A stretch of DNA of 22,929 nucleotides from a virus. The notes below the pieces were generated by a model. That model did no database searches. It was not told the origin of the DNA and was given only the letters and a program-made list of their open reading frames with translations. Made by a program: the position numbers and the translations under genes. Positions 1-8,400 of the stretch are shown here, piece by piece (position 1 is the stretch's first letter; the number at the start of each line of letters is the position of its first letter). The stretch covers positions 1 to 22,929 of IMG/VR virus record IMGVR_UViG_3300014489_000146. One strand, given 5' to 3'.

Positions 1-1
1 C

Positions 2-175
2 ATGCCCGAAACCCTCGACGTCACCCCTTACATCGGCCGCACGGCCAGTCTCTCCGGCGTGATGCACCGCGTGGTCGGACCCGACCCCAACAAACCCGGC
101 GGCGCGATCCTCGCGGTTGGCGACCGGCAGTTCCCCACCAGCGGCGACACGCTGCGCCGCTACTTCACCACCTGA
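2..175 (+). CDS. Small hypothetical protein, possibly 5'-truncated by the window edge
   Basis: An open frame runs from an ATG at position 2 to a TGA at 173-175 and gives 57 residues. It begins MPETLDVTPYIGRT and ends with a GDTLRRYFTT tail. The strong GC3 bias matches the neighbouring genes. The frame may be open further left, so the ATG could be internal and the protein longer. No domain was recognised. It lies on the same strand as the DUF3560 operon but is separated from it by about 210 noncoding bases that hold a candidate promoter, so it probably belongs to a preceding transcript. Confidence 0.5.
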   Translation: MPETLDVTPYIGRTASLSGVMHRVVGPDPNKPGGAILAVGDRQFPTSGDTLRRYFTT

Positions 176-287
176 TCCATCCGGGCGTGGTGTGGAGCGG
201 CTACGGGAACTGCACCCGCCCGGTGATTGGAACACCAGTCTACTGATAGTCGCCGCGCAAATAGCCAGTCAAATTCCGGCTTTTTTG

Positions 288-316
288 TTGTTCTGTTAGC
301 GTAATAGTGGTATAAC
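288..316 (+). promoter_or_regulatory. Candidate promoter of the small-gene operon with 8-bp repeat boxes
   Basis: A TTGTTC hexamer at 288-293 and a TATAAC hexamer at 311-316 are 17 bases apart. Three 8-bp-spaced boxes start at 295, 303 and 311 with cores GTTA, AATA and TATA, so the last overlaps the -10 element. Read on the minus strand, ACTATTACGCTAAC here resembles GCTATCACGCTACC in the array at 3344-3383 (11 of 14 positions). Placement about 70 bases before the DUF3560 gene suits a regulated operon promoter. No transcription start evidence exists. Confidence 0.35.
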
Positions 317-387
317 GTCTCCGTTACCACCTACCACGGAACCCCGGCCAAAACGGCCACCCCGCCGCTACACCGGAGACACCCCAA

Positions 388-1197
388 ATGACTGACCGCT
401 CTAACCGCATGACGCAAGCGGAGCGCATCGCCGCGCGCCAGGACCGCCTCGACGCCCGAACCGACCGGCTCCGCGCCGAAGCCACCAGCCAGTTCCGCCG
501 CGCCGACGCCGCGGTCGATGGCATCCCGTTCGGTCAACCGATCCTCGTTGGCCACCACTCCGAAAAGGGCCACCGACGCGCGCTCGCGAAATGCCACACG
601 GCGATGCGCGCCGGCATCGCCGCCAGCGACGCCGCCAAGGAAATCGCCTCGATCAACCCGTCCATCGCCGTCCTGGTCACAGACGCGGACGGCCCGGAGA
701 TCCTTCGCGAGCGGATCGCCAAGGCCGAGGCCGACCAGGCCACGTGGAAAGCCATCAACGCCATGGTCCGCAAAAACGACCGCGCGGGCCTCGCCGCCGC
801 CGGTGTCGGACCCGCGACGATCGAGGAACTGTTTAAGCCACAGTGGGGCACCAGCGGTCCGCTTGGCATCCCGGCGTACCGGCTCGGCAACAACAACGCC
901 AACATCCGCCGCATGCGCCTGCGGCTCGCGGAACTCGATGCCATCGCGAAGCTGCAGGACAAGGAACGCATGGTCGGCGACGTGCGCGTGGTCGAGGATG
1001 CCGACGCCATGCGGCTGCGGCTCCACTTCCCCGGCAAACCGGCACCCGACGTCATCGCCAGGCTCAAAGGAAGCGGCTTCCGCTGGGCACCCTCCGAACG
1101 CGCCTGGCAGCGTCAACTCACCAACAGCGCGCGCTACGCCATCAACTACGTGCTCGGCACGCCGGACCCGGCCCCCGCGCAGGCGCAGGAAGGCTGA
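388..1197 (+). CDS. DUF3560 domain-containing protein
   Basis: This 269-residue protein has the recognisable DUF3560 signature in its N-terminal half: a charged, arginine-rich start (QAERIAARQDRLDAR, residues 8-22) followed by IPFGQPILVGHHSEKGHRRA near residues 46-65. Such proteins are common on plasmids and phage-like elements and their function is unknown. The middle is helical and charged. A C-terminal segment (about 195-255) with FPGKPAPDVIARLKGSGFRW and WQRQL looks like a small separate module also found attached to other plasmid proteins. The start was chosen at the ATG after a GGAG-like element and a candidate promoter. It is the first gene after that promoter and is followed by a 157-base gap carrying another possible promoter. 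Confidence 0.85.
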   Translation: MTDRSNRMTQAERIAARQDRLDARTDRLRAEATSQFRRADAAVDGIPFGQPILVGHHSEKGHRRALAKCHTAMRAGIAASDAAKEIASINPSIAVLVTDADGPEILRERIAKAEADQATWKAINAMVRKNDRAGLAAAGVGPATIEELFKPQWGTSGPLGIPAYRLGNNNANIRRMRLRLAELDAIAKLQDKERMVGDVRVVEDADAMRLRLHFPGKPAPDVIARLKGSGFRWAPSERAWQRQLTNSARYAINYVLGTPDPAPAQAQEG

Positions 1198-1290
1198 CCC
1201 GGACCCGCGTTCCCGGCGCCGGCTCACCGCCGGCGACCGGAGCGCGCGCGAGTAAAGCCACAATAAAAATGCGCCGCGGTTGCTTTTTAC

Positions 1291-1319
1291 TTGGTGCGGT
1301 ATCGTATCGATGCTATAAG
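1291..1319 (+). promoter_or_regulatory. Candidate promoter upstream of the 1355 gene
   Basis: TTGGTG at 1291-1296 is followed after 17 bases by TATAAG at 1314-1319, in an AT-richer 90-base gap between two genes. TA steps at 1305, 1321 and 1329 keep 8- or 16-base spacing, a faint echo of the 8-bp box arrays elsewhere, but the phase is broken at 1313. The call rests on hexamer matches only. Confidence 0.3.
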
Positions 1320-1354
1320 ATACTCAGTTACCACTTACTCAAAAGGCCAGTCCG

Positions 1355-1792
1355 ATGCGTTACCTTTTCTCCTGCGACAGAAAAACCCGGACCCGTAAGT
1401 CCTACGCTGACCGCACCGGAATGTCCTCTCGCGCCAGCGTCACCCTCGCGGCGGCCGTGATCGTGAAACCCGAGTCATTCGAAGACGACAACGGCAACAC
1501 GATCCGGGTCTGGAAGTCCTCGGAAATGTCCTCCTACTCAAATTCAGACATCGCCTCGACCCTGGTCAACCGGGTGGCGGTGGAACCCAACGAAATGCTC
1601 GGCACGGTGCCGCCCTCCGCGATCAAGTATTGCGTCACCAAGGGCTGGCTCATCCCCAACGCCGACAAGACCCTCTACCGCATCACGCTCAAGGGCGCGA
1701 TCGACCTCGACCTCCCGCTCTACTTCAAAGGCAAATTCAACGGCCGCAAAATCCCGTTCGCGGCAGCACCTTCGGCCAGCGTCAGCAACTAA
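1355..1792 (+). CDS. Hypothetical protein with possible winged-helix C-terminal half
   Basis: This 145-residue protein starts at an ATG preceded by AAAAGG at 1341-1346, a good ribosome-binding spacing. The first 40 residues are basic and low in similarity to anything recognised. The second half contains AVEPNEMLGTVPPSAIKYCV followed by TKGWL and YRITLKGAIDLDLP, a helix-turn-strand pattern that could be a small winged-helix DNA-binding fold. That is a pattern-based guess, not a family match. A later ATG at 1421 (residue 23) is an alternative start. The next gene follows after 26 bases with its own GGAG site. Confidence 0.6.
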   Translation: MRYLFSCDRKTRTRKSYADRTGMSSRASVTLAAAVIVKPESFEDDNGNTIRVWKSSEMSSYSNSDIASTLVNRVAVEPNEMLGTVPPSAIKYCVTKGWLIPNADKTLYRITLKGAIDLDLPLYFKGKFNGRKIPFAAAPSASVSN

Positions 1793-1818
1793 TTCCTTGC
1801 TCCGCCGGAGCAACGTCC

Positions 1819-2079
1819 ATGACCGCTCCCCTGATCTCGGTCCCCATCACCAAAACCCAGCGCCTGCGCGAATTCATCGCCGCCGGCGACTGGCCCAGAG
1901 CGCTCAGCCTGGCGAACACGTTCCGCCACCTTGGCCCGCACCGCGACACCATCCGCCTCGCGCATGAGTGCCGCGTCCACCCTCGGTTCTACCGCGGCCT
2001 CGGCCGCGATCCAGAAGCCGTCACCGCCGCCGGCATCGCGGCGCTCCAACAGCTTTACCCCGAAAGGCAAGATAAATGA
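1819..2079 (+). CDS. Small phage/plasmid-type hypothetical protein (86 aa)
   Basis: The start is the ATG at 1819 because GGAG lies at 1807-1810, eight bases before it; the open frame extends further left but overlaps the previous gene. The protein carries TQRLREFIAAGDWPRALSLA, then HRDTIRLAHECRVHPRFYRG and DPEAVTAAGIAALQQLY. This helical pattern recurs in small proteins of alphaproteobacterial prophages and plasmids; their function is unknown. The stop overlaps the start of the next gene (ATGA at 2076-2079), indicating translational coupling. Confidence 0.75.
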   Translation: MTAPLISVPITKTQRLREFIAAGDWPRALSLANTFRHLGPHRDTIRLAHECRVHPRFYRGLGRDPEAVTAAGIAALQQLYPERQDK

Positions 2080-2363
2080 CCATGCTCCGACAACTCGCCC
2101 TTAAATGGCGCGAGCGGCAATCCGCCCTCGGCTACAAGGGCAAGAAAGCCGAGGCCGCGGTGTTCGAGTACTTCATCGGCGCCAGCGCGGCCTTGCAACT
2201 GTCCGGCCATGCGGACGCTGAACACGTCGCCACGTGCGCCGCGCTCATCCTGTCCACCGCGCCGTTCCCGCTCGCCACCGTCGAGCGATGGGCGACGGCC
2301 GATCTCCCCGAGGCACAGCCCGCGACTGAAACGGCCGCGGCGCCAACGGAGCAAGCAAAATGA
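2076..2363 (+). CDS. Small hypothetical protein (95 aa)
   Basis: The ATG overlaps the previous stop in an ATGA junction, and GAAAGG at 2062-2067 serves as the ribosome-binding site. The protein is alanine-rich and mainly helical, with a basic N-terminus (LRQLALKWRERQSALGYKGKK) and a low-complexity proline/threonine/alanine tail after residue 80. No catalytic motif or known domain was seen. A second ATG two codons downstream is possible. It is part of the overlapping small-gene operon. Confidence 0.7.
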   Translation: MTMLRQLALKWRERQSALGYKGKKAEAAVFEYFIGASAALQLSGHADAEHVATCAALILSTAPFPLATVERWATADLPEAQPATETAAAPTEQAK

Positions 2364-2632
2364 ACAACGTCCCTACCACGGAACAAGTCGCCGCGTTGCG
2401 CGCCGTCGCGTCCGCCATCATCGAGGCGGTCCGCGCCGCCGGACCGATGGGTGCCCCAGGCGGCGTGATCTACGCCGCGCTGATGTCCAACGGCTGCACC
2501 CTCGCGCAGTACGAAAGCATCATGAGCGCGATGGTCCGCTCCGGAAACCTCACGCGCCACGGCGACCTTTACCGCGTCGCGTCAAAATCGACCCCTGCCA
2601 CAGCCGAAACAAAGGAGGCATCACATGCCTAG
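2360..2632 (+). CDS. Small hypothetical protein with winged-helix-like pattern (90 aa)
   Basis: The start overlaps the preceding stop (ATGA at 2360-2363). Residues about 30-75 read GAPGGVIYAALMSNGCTLAQ, YESIMSAMVRSGNLTRHG and DLYRVA, a pattern of helix, loop, recognition-type helix and strand that resembles the small wHTH-like proteins of phage and plasmid operons. This suggests DNA binding but it is not proved by any conserved catalytic residue. AAAGGAGG at 2610-2617 lies inside its 3' end and serves as the Shine-Dalgarno site of the next gene, which starts before this one stops. Confidence 0.72.
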   Translation: MNNVPTTEQVAALRAVASAIIEAVRAAGPMGAPGGVIYAALMSNGCTLAQYESIMSAMVRSGNLTRHGDLYRVASKSTPATAETKEASHA

Positions 2633-2906
2633 CTTTTCCGTCGTCATCACCGAAACCGTGATCGTCCGCTACAAGGCGATCGCGGTAACGGCACCGGACA
2701 AGGCCGGAGCGATCAACGCGGCCGACCTGGTCCGCTGCGACGGCGAACTCGACGATCCCGAGGTTGAACGCGTCCAGGACGTCACCTTTGAGGTCTCGCT
2801 GCACCAACCCGCCACAGCCGCGCCGGACGCCACTGGACCGGAACTCTACGTCACCGGCGCCGGCCTCGAGGCGATCAACGCCACCGGCCAGCCGAGCGAG
2901 GCCTGA
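2625..2906 (+). CDS. Small hypothetical protein (93 aa)
   Basis: The start at 2625 follows a near-perfect AAAGGAGG element by seven bases and overlaps the end of the preceding gene by eight bases. The N-terminal half alternates hydrophobic residues (SFSVVITETVIVRYKAIAVT), a beta-strand pattern, followed by an acidic section ending VQDVTFEVSLHQP. The C-terminal third is low complexity. No domain was recognised. Confidence 0.72.
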   Translation: MPSFSVVITETVIVRYKAIAVTAPDKAGAINAADLVRCDGELDDPEVERVQDVTFEVSLHQPATAAPDATGPELYVTGAGLEAINATGQPSEA

Positions 2907-2909
2907 GCC

Positions 2910-3092
2910 ATGGCCAGGGATTTGGACGACTTCTCGCAACTCGCGTTGCTTGAAGACCTGAACGCCGCAGGCGGCGAGGCCCTGACCGCGCTGGAAGAAA
3001 ACCGCCTCGCCGACGTTCGCACCAACCTCCGGGCGCTGCTCGATGCGATCCGGGAGGAAATCGACGCGATCGAGCAACGACCACCCGGTTAG
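2910..3092 (+). CDS. Small acidic helical protein (60 aa)
   Basis: This short gene starts three bases after the preceding stop. The protein is acidic and helix-forming throughout (DLDDFSQLALLEDLNAAGGE, then NLRALLDAIREEIDAIEQ), which could form a coiled coil. No family was recognised. Its close spacing within a run of co-directional genes supports it as real despite its length. Confidence 0.65.
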   Translation: MARDLDDFSQLALLEDLNAAGGEALTALEENRLADVRTNLRALLDAIREEIDAIEQRPPG

Positions 3093-3129
3093 CCCTCAAC
3101 CTCCTTTCCCTACCACCGGAGAAACGAAA

Positions 3130-3348
3130 ATGTCCGTCGTCAACAAGGCCGTCCGCGCGCCCGCGTTCCGGACCTTCACTCTCGCTCAAATTGAAGAAGC
3201 CAGCGCCGATCAAAACGGCCTGTGCCTCGCCTGCGGCGCCTCGCGAGAATGTTGCGAGCCCGACGCCCGGAAATACCTCTGCGACAACTGCGGCCAGCAT
3301 CAAGTCTACGGCGCCGAGGAAATCGTGCTGATGGGATTGATGCGCTAG
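3130..3348 (+). CDS. Small Cys-rich (zinc-ribbon-like) protein (72 aa)
   Basis: The ATG at 3130 is preceded by GGAGAAACGAAA, a normal ribosome-binding distance; an upstream start overlapping the previous gene is less likely. Two CxxC pairs (CLAC near residue 32-35 and CDNC near 51-54) plus intervening cysteines in RECCEP suggest a single zinc-binding knuckle. The leading segment FRTFTLAQIEEASADQNGLC and following QHQVYGAEEIVLMGL occur in small phage proteins of unknown function. The TAG stop lies inside the first box of the 8-bp repeat array. Confidence 0.75.
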   Translation: MSVVNKAVRAPAFRTFTLAQIEEASADQNGLCLACGASRECCEPDARKYLCDNCGQHQVYGAEEIVLMGLMR

Positions 3349-3383
3349 TTCGCTATCACACTAGCTTGCTATCACGCTACCGA
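3344..3383. promoter_or_regulatory. Tandem 8-bp box array A, upstream of methyltransferase-ParB gene
   Basis: Five boxes begin at 3344, 3352, 3360, 3368 and 3376, an exact 8-bp period, with cores GCTA, GCTA, ACTA, GCTA and GCTA. The octamer GCTATCAC occurs twice (3352 and 3368). The array fills the gap between the small Cys-rich gene and the methyltransferase-ParB gene, 32 bases before its ATG. It matches the arrays flanking the parA-RHH operon. Inferred to be an operator or centromere-like site for the RHH protein. Confidence 0.65.
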
Positions 3384-3415
3384 TCCCACTTTCCCTCCCT
3401 ACCACGAGGCTCCCC

Positions 3416-5110
3416 ATGAAACCCGTCAAGACCAGGATTCCAGCCGACGTGCTGGCGATCCTCGCCCGCAGCACGATCACCGGCAACGTCCTGGTGCTGC
3501 CCGAACAACTCGACCGCGAAACCTACCTGCGCGTCGCCAAGACGCTGACCGCGGCGCGCGGCAAATGGGACCGCAAGGCCAAGGGCCATGTGTTCCCCTT
3601 CGACCCGCGCGAACTCATGGCCGACGCGGTTGAAGCCGGCGCCGTCGTCGATGCCAAAAAGACCCTGCAATTCTTCGAGACGCCGCCCGCCCTGGCCCGG
3701 CGCATGGTCGACCTCGCCCAGATCGCGCCCGGCAACTCCGCTCTGGAACCCTCGGCCGGCACCGGCCGCATCGTCCGCGAGCTGCTCGCCGCGCGCGCCG
3801 AGGTCCGCGCCGTCGAGGTCGAACCCGCCAACGTCGCAGCGCTGCGCGCGATCGGCGGCGACGGCGTGCTGCAGGTCAACGAGATGACGTTCGAAGACTT
3901 CAGCGCCTTCGCTCCGACATGCGGCGCCCTCTACGACGCGGTGGTGATGAATCCCCCGTTTTCGCACGACCGCGACAGCGACCATATCCGCATGGCCTGG
4001 AAGCATTTGGCCCCTGGCGGTCGCCTGGTGGCGATCTGCTCCGAAGGCCCGTTCTTCCGATCGGACCGTGCCGCCGCGTCGTTCCGCGAATGGCTGGGCT
4101 CGATCGACGCCTACACCGAAAAGCTGCCGCCCAACACGTTCCGCGACGCCGGTACCGGCGTCGCCACCCGCCTGATCGTCGCCACCGCCCCAGGCACCCG
4201 GTTGGAGCACATGCGCGATCGCGAACCCGAACCCGAGGCGACCGTCCGGAGCATCCCGCTGCGCGAGATCGACCCCGACCCCGACCAGCCGCGCAAGACG
4301 TTCACCCCATCGGAACTGAGCGAACTAGCCGCCTCCATCCGGGCCAACGGCTTGCTGCAACCGATCACGGTCCGGGCGGGTGGACCAAACGGCTACCTGA
4401 TCGTCGCCGGCGAGCGCCGCTACCGTGCCCACCTGGTCAACCGCGCCGCCACCATCCGCGCGATCGTCATCGAGCCGATCGACACCGCCGACGTCAGGGT
4501 CAAACAGATCATCGAGAACGACCAGCGCGCCGATGTGCCCCCGCTCGAACAGGCCCGCTCGTATCAGGCGCTGATGGACGAACAGGGTTGGACGCCGGCC
4601 GAACTCGGCCAGCGGATCGGCAAGGCCGCGCTCCGGATCACCGAGCGGACGGACCTGTTAAAGATCGCCCCCGAGTACCAGCAGCTTCTGGCCAGCGGCA
4701 ACCTCCGGCCGTCCGAAGGCACCGAACTGGCCCGGCTCTCGCCTCGCGGCCAGGTCACCTTGTTCAACGCCATCCGCGCCGGCTCCTGCAAGAGCTACGG
4801 CGACCTCCGCGCCTCCGCTTCCGCGCTGGTCAACGCCGAGGCCCAACTGACCCTGATGCCGCCCGACGCGCCACCGCCGCCCAGCGACGAAGACAGGCGG
4901 TTGGCCAGCAGCTTCGAGGCCAACGTCGAACGCATCGCGCTCATGCTGCACACCAGCATCCACGACAACCAGATCGTCGCCGTCCGCAAGGTCAGCCCAC
5001 ATCGCGCGGGCAATCTGGCGGACCTGTTCGGCCAGATGCAAAAGGATCTGCGGCGGATCGAGATCGCGCTGCGGGAAGCAGCGATTCAGGAGAGTTTCCT
5101 CGCCGCCTGA
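3416..5110 (+). CDS. Fusion protein: N6-adenine DNA methyltransferase plus ParB domain
   Basis: The 564-residue protein has two parts. Residues about 85-260 form a class I SAM-dependent methyltransferase with motif I EPSAGTG (111-117) and the catalytic NPPF tetrapeptide (179-182) typical of N6-adenine methylation. Residues about 278-355 form a ParB/Spo0J N-terminal domain (LREIDPDPDQPRKTF, then the CTP-binding-type motif GERRYRA at 332-338), followed by a helix-turn-helix region (about 391-415, TPAELGQRIGKAALRI) as in ParB DNA-binding cores. The C-terminus (about 490-564) is helical and may dimerise. The first 80 residues are a separate small domain. The usual phage arrangement is ParB first, so this order is less common. 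It is the last gene of the left operon, preceded by the 8-bp box array and followed by a strong hairpin. Target sequence is unknown. Confidence 0.88.
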   Translation: MKPVKTRIPADVLAILARSTITGNVLVLPEQLDRETYLRVAKTLTAARGKWDRKAKGHVFPFDPRELMADAVEAGAVVDAKKTLQFFETPPALARRMVDLAQIAPGNSALEPSAGTGRIVRELLAARAEVRAVEVEPANVAALRAIGGDGVLQVNEMTFEDFSAFAPTCGALYDAVVMNPPFSHDRDSDHIRMAWKHLAPGGRLVAICSEGPFFRSDRAAASFREWLGSIDAYTEKLPPNTFRDAGTGVATRLIVATAPGTRLEHMRDREPEPEATVRSIPLREIDPDPDQPRKTFTPSELSELAASIRANGLLQPITVRAGGPNGYLIVAGERRYRAHLVNRAATIRAIVIEPIDTADVRVKQIIENDQRADVPPLEQARSYQALMDEQGWTPAELGQRIGKAALRITERTDLLKIAPEYQQLLASGNLRPSEGTELARLSPRGQVTLFNAIRAGSCKSYGDLRASASALVNAEAQLTLMPPDAPPPPSDEDRRLASSFEANVERIALMLHTSIHDNQIVAVRKVSPHRAGNLADLFGQMQKDLRRIEIALREAAIQESFLAA

Positions 5111-5116
5111 CAGTTG

Positions 5117-5150
5117 CGCGGCCGGGGCCAGTTTCCTCCCCCCGGTCGCG
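5117..5150 (+). terminator. Strong GC hairpin after the methyltransferase-ParB gene
   Basis: CGCGGCCGGGG at 5117-5127 pairs with CCCCGGTCGCG at 5140-5150 (one G-U wobble) around a 12-base loop. It begins six bases after the stop codon. No U-tract follows, so it is terminator-like rather than a textbook intrinsic terminator. Confidence 0.45.
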
Positions 5151-5427
5151 TAACCCCCCCTCCCCAATTCCGCGGTAGGTAAAATTACACCCATGCACGG
5201 TCCCGGGAGGTGCGAGCGGGGGGGTTGAAACCCCCTATACCTAAACCTAAGGTGGGCCGACCATTCGGGTCATGGAGCAAGCAGACGCCGAAGCTCCGAC
5301 TTGGCATAGCGCAACCTTGCGTGCCATCGTCGCGCCAGGAATCAGTTATACGGCGGGTCCGCTGCCGGGAGTAAGGTCTCATAACGTCCTCATTTTCGAC
5401 GTGTCTAATTGCCAGAAAGGCATGAAA
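5151..5427. other. Noncoding gap before the exoprotein gene
   Basis: This gap contains C-tracts and a short perfect hairpin, GGGGGT at 5220-5225 and ACCCCC at 5230-5235 with a TGAA tetraloop. Just after it CCTA occurs three times within 16 bases (5234-5249). No convincing gene or promoter hexamer pair was seen. The frame of the exoprotein is open here back to an ATG at 5272, but the ribosome-binding evidence favours 5428 as its start. Confidence 0.35.
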
Positions 5428-8400
5428 ATGGCATCTCCCACGTCTGAAGACTTTCTGGTCGCCAGCGCAATGGCCTACGCGGAAAGCTTCAACAATATCA
5501 CGCTCGACGGGCTTCCAGGTCAGGCCGAGTCAGTTGATCCGTCAGCCGCGCAATGGAACATTTTGGACTATACGACTACCGCCGAGTTACAGGACGGCCT
5601 CTACGGGGTTGCCTACTATTCAAGCCAGACCGACCAGGCGATTATCGCTTTCGATGGCAACATACCATCGACAACGAGCAGCACACAGTTGTTTGGACCT
5701 CTGCTTGGTCTGGTTCGTCAGGTCAGTCCGAGCCAGATCCCGGCCTTCGTTGACGCGGAGACCTTCGCCGAGCAGGTCGCTGTCTACGCGTCCGACGTTA
5801 ATATCCCGCTCAACCAGATTTACGTCACGGGGAATTCGATCGGCGGCACCGAGGCTGAATATTTGGCAACTCAGTTGGGTCTGCAGGGCATGACCTTCGG
5901 TGGTTCCGGTCTGCCAGGGTACAGCGGGACCCAACTACAGCCCCCGGTCATTGACTACGTGGACACTGCCGACCCGATCGCCAACCTGGCGTCGGATACA
6001 ACTCAGAGCACCGGCGCTCTCAACAATTTTGCTCATGCGGGCCGAGTTATCGAGGAGCAGTCCCCAATCGGTGGCTCGGTTCTAGAACTATTTGGTAACG
6101 AGCTTGTAAATGCGTCGACCTTGTTGGCCAATCCTCAGGCGCTTAGTCTTCTTTCACTGACTAAGCTTTCGAAGGCAGTCGGCCAATTTGTCGTGCACAC
6201 TGACATTGATATTCTGCTGTCAAAGCAATACGGTTCGTTGACGAATTATGCCAATGACCTGCACCTTCAGATGCCGACACTGACATTTGCCTCGGCGCTC
6301 GAGTCGTCTGCTGGCATTTCGATGCTAGACGGACCTGGATCCGTGGTCGCGGCCTCCAACGGACAGCTCCCAAATTCTGATGTCGGTATCAACTCGGAAA
6401 CAGTAGATCCCGTCGCCGCTGCTCTGGGGCTCGATCCTCTGGAAATCCTGGAGAGCCTCGATGACCAACTTGGGGCAGCAGGTGACGCGGATCTCGAGCA
6501 GGCAACGGTTATCAATGCCGACAGCGCGGAGTCACCCTATTATTCAGTATCGATCGATACATCTGGTGCGTCACCCATCGTCACAGTTGTTCAAAATGCT
6601 GCTATATCGTTCGTGGATGATTCCGAGGATTTGCCCCTGGACCCCGGAACTGCGGTTATCACCTTGGACGCCACGTCCGGCCAACCTGATATTGAAGCCT
6701 ATACGGATACCACGACCGGGCTCACGACCCTGTTTCTGCCCGGCGGTAACGCGAGTGCGAATGCCGCAGACCTCACGATTGGTGAAGCGAGTGATCTGGT
6801 ACTGATCGGTGATCCGACAGTTTATCAAGGAACCATCCTCAGTTTCCTTGCGGGTGGCACCATCGATATGTTGGGCATCGGCACCGCGACCAGTGCCACA
6901 CTTGGCACCAACAATATGCTGACGGTGACAGGGGGTAGCAGCCCGATCACTCTCAATCTCGGTTCAACTCAGTACACCACCAATAGCTTCCTCATCGCAC
7001 CGGATGGCAGCGGAGGCACAGAGATTACCGCCGAGGACAACACGCAGCCGATCGCCTTCACCGGCATCAGCGAAACCCTGTTGGTCACGAACCCCGCTAA
7101 CCTGACCGGAGCAATCAGCGCGTTCGCTCCCGGTGACATCATCGACCTCGCGGGTATTGGCACAGCTACCGGTGCCGTCCTCGGAAACAACAACATACTC
7201 ACCGTGAATGAAAGCGGTGACACTTCTCTTTTGTTGCAGCTGGACCCATCTCAGACGTATGCCCCCAACGAATCCTTCCTAACCACTTCAGACGGTAACG
7301 GCGGTTCATTAATCACACCTTATTCAGTTACCATGACCGCCGGAGTAGAACCTCAAATCGTCAACGATGCAGGCGAATTCCTTAGCAACGGCACGATTTA
7401 CAGTGCCTCTGGATCGGTCATCAACTTCAATCTTCCTGCGTCTGCGTCGGGCGGCACCGTGACCGCTATTGGCGATAACGGGATCGTCGCCGGCCAACTA
7501 TCGGTTGTCAGCGGCACGCCTCCTAGTGGACAGATTTATGGGTTTGTTGATGATGCCGGTGAGGTCACAACATTCAACGGCGGTATTGCTGGATCTTTCA
7601 CTATTCCAATCCAGGTCAGTTCCGGTGGCGCAGTGGTCGGCGGTTATGAGTATCCTCTCATTCAAGGTCAATTCTTCCAACTTCAAGCGTTCGGATTCTT
7701 ATATGATAACGGAACATTTATGGTCATTGATCCTACAGGAGCGTCAAGCGCCGAGGCCGTTGGGGTCAACGATAACGGCGATGCGGTGGGGTGGTTTACC
7801 AACAATTCGGGCCCACGGTCCGGGTTCCTTTATTCTGGTGGAGCTTACACATCCATTGATGTGCCTGGTTCCACCAGCACATCCCCCGTTGGGATTGACG
7901 ATCAAGGGCAAATCGCTGGCACCTACACAGACAGTGCCGGTACACACGGATTTGTCTGGACTGCGGGAGTATATGGCACGATTAGCGCTCCCGCAGGTTC
8001 GACCGGCATTGATGTCATAGGCATTGATGAGCAGGGGCGGGTTTGGGGTTACTATTCCGGGGCGGATGGCAAGGGACATGCGTTTGCTTATTATGATGGG
8101 ACACTTACCCCGTTCCTTTCGGAATTCACCAGCGTCATCCCCACAGCGGTCAGTCCCGCCGGAGACGTTGTGGGGACGGAGATAACAGGCGGGAAGGAGC
8201 AAGGATTTGTCGCGACGACCGTCCAGAACGTCGCAGACCAATTGTCGTGCTTTGCATCTGGCACGAAGATCACGACACTGCGCGGCGATGTCTCTGTGGA
8301 ACATCTGGCTATTGGTGATTGCGTAATCACATCTAGTCGAATACCTTCCCTTGTAAAATGGATCGGGCATCGGCGGGTCAATTGTGCTCGTCATCCTAGA

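Noticed and set aside
331-1263. Long minus-strand frame opposite the DUF3560 gene
   Set aside because: GC-rich mirror of the plus-strand gene, with valine/glycine/arginine-rich composition and no family features.
1298-1340. Possible fifth 8-bp box array upstream of the 1355 gene
   Set aside because: Only some TA steps keep the 8-bp phase and the box at 1313 breaks it, so it is not listed as an array.
3377-4210. 277-codon minus-strand frame
   Set aside because: Antisense shadow of the methyltransferase domain, which has clear motifs on the plus strand.
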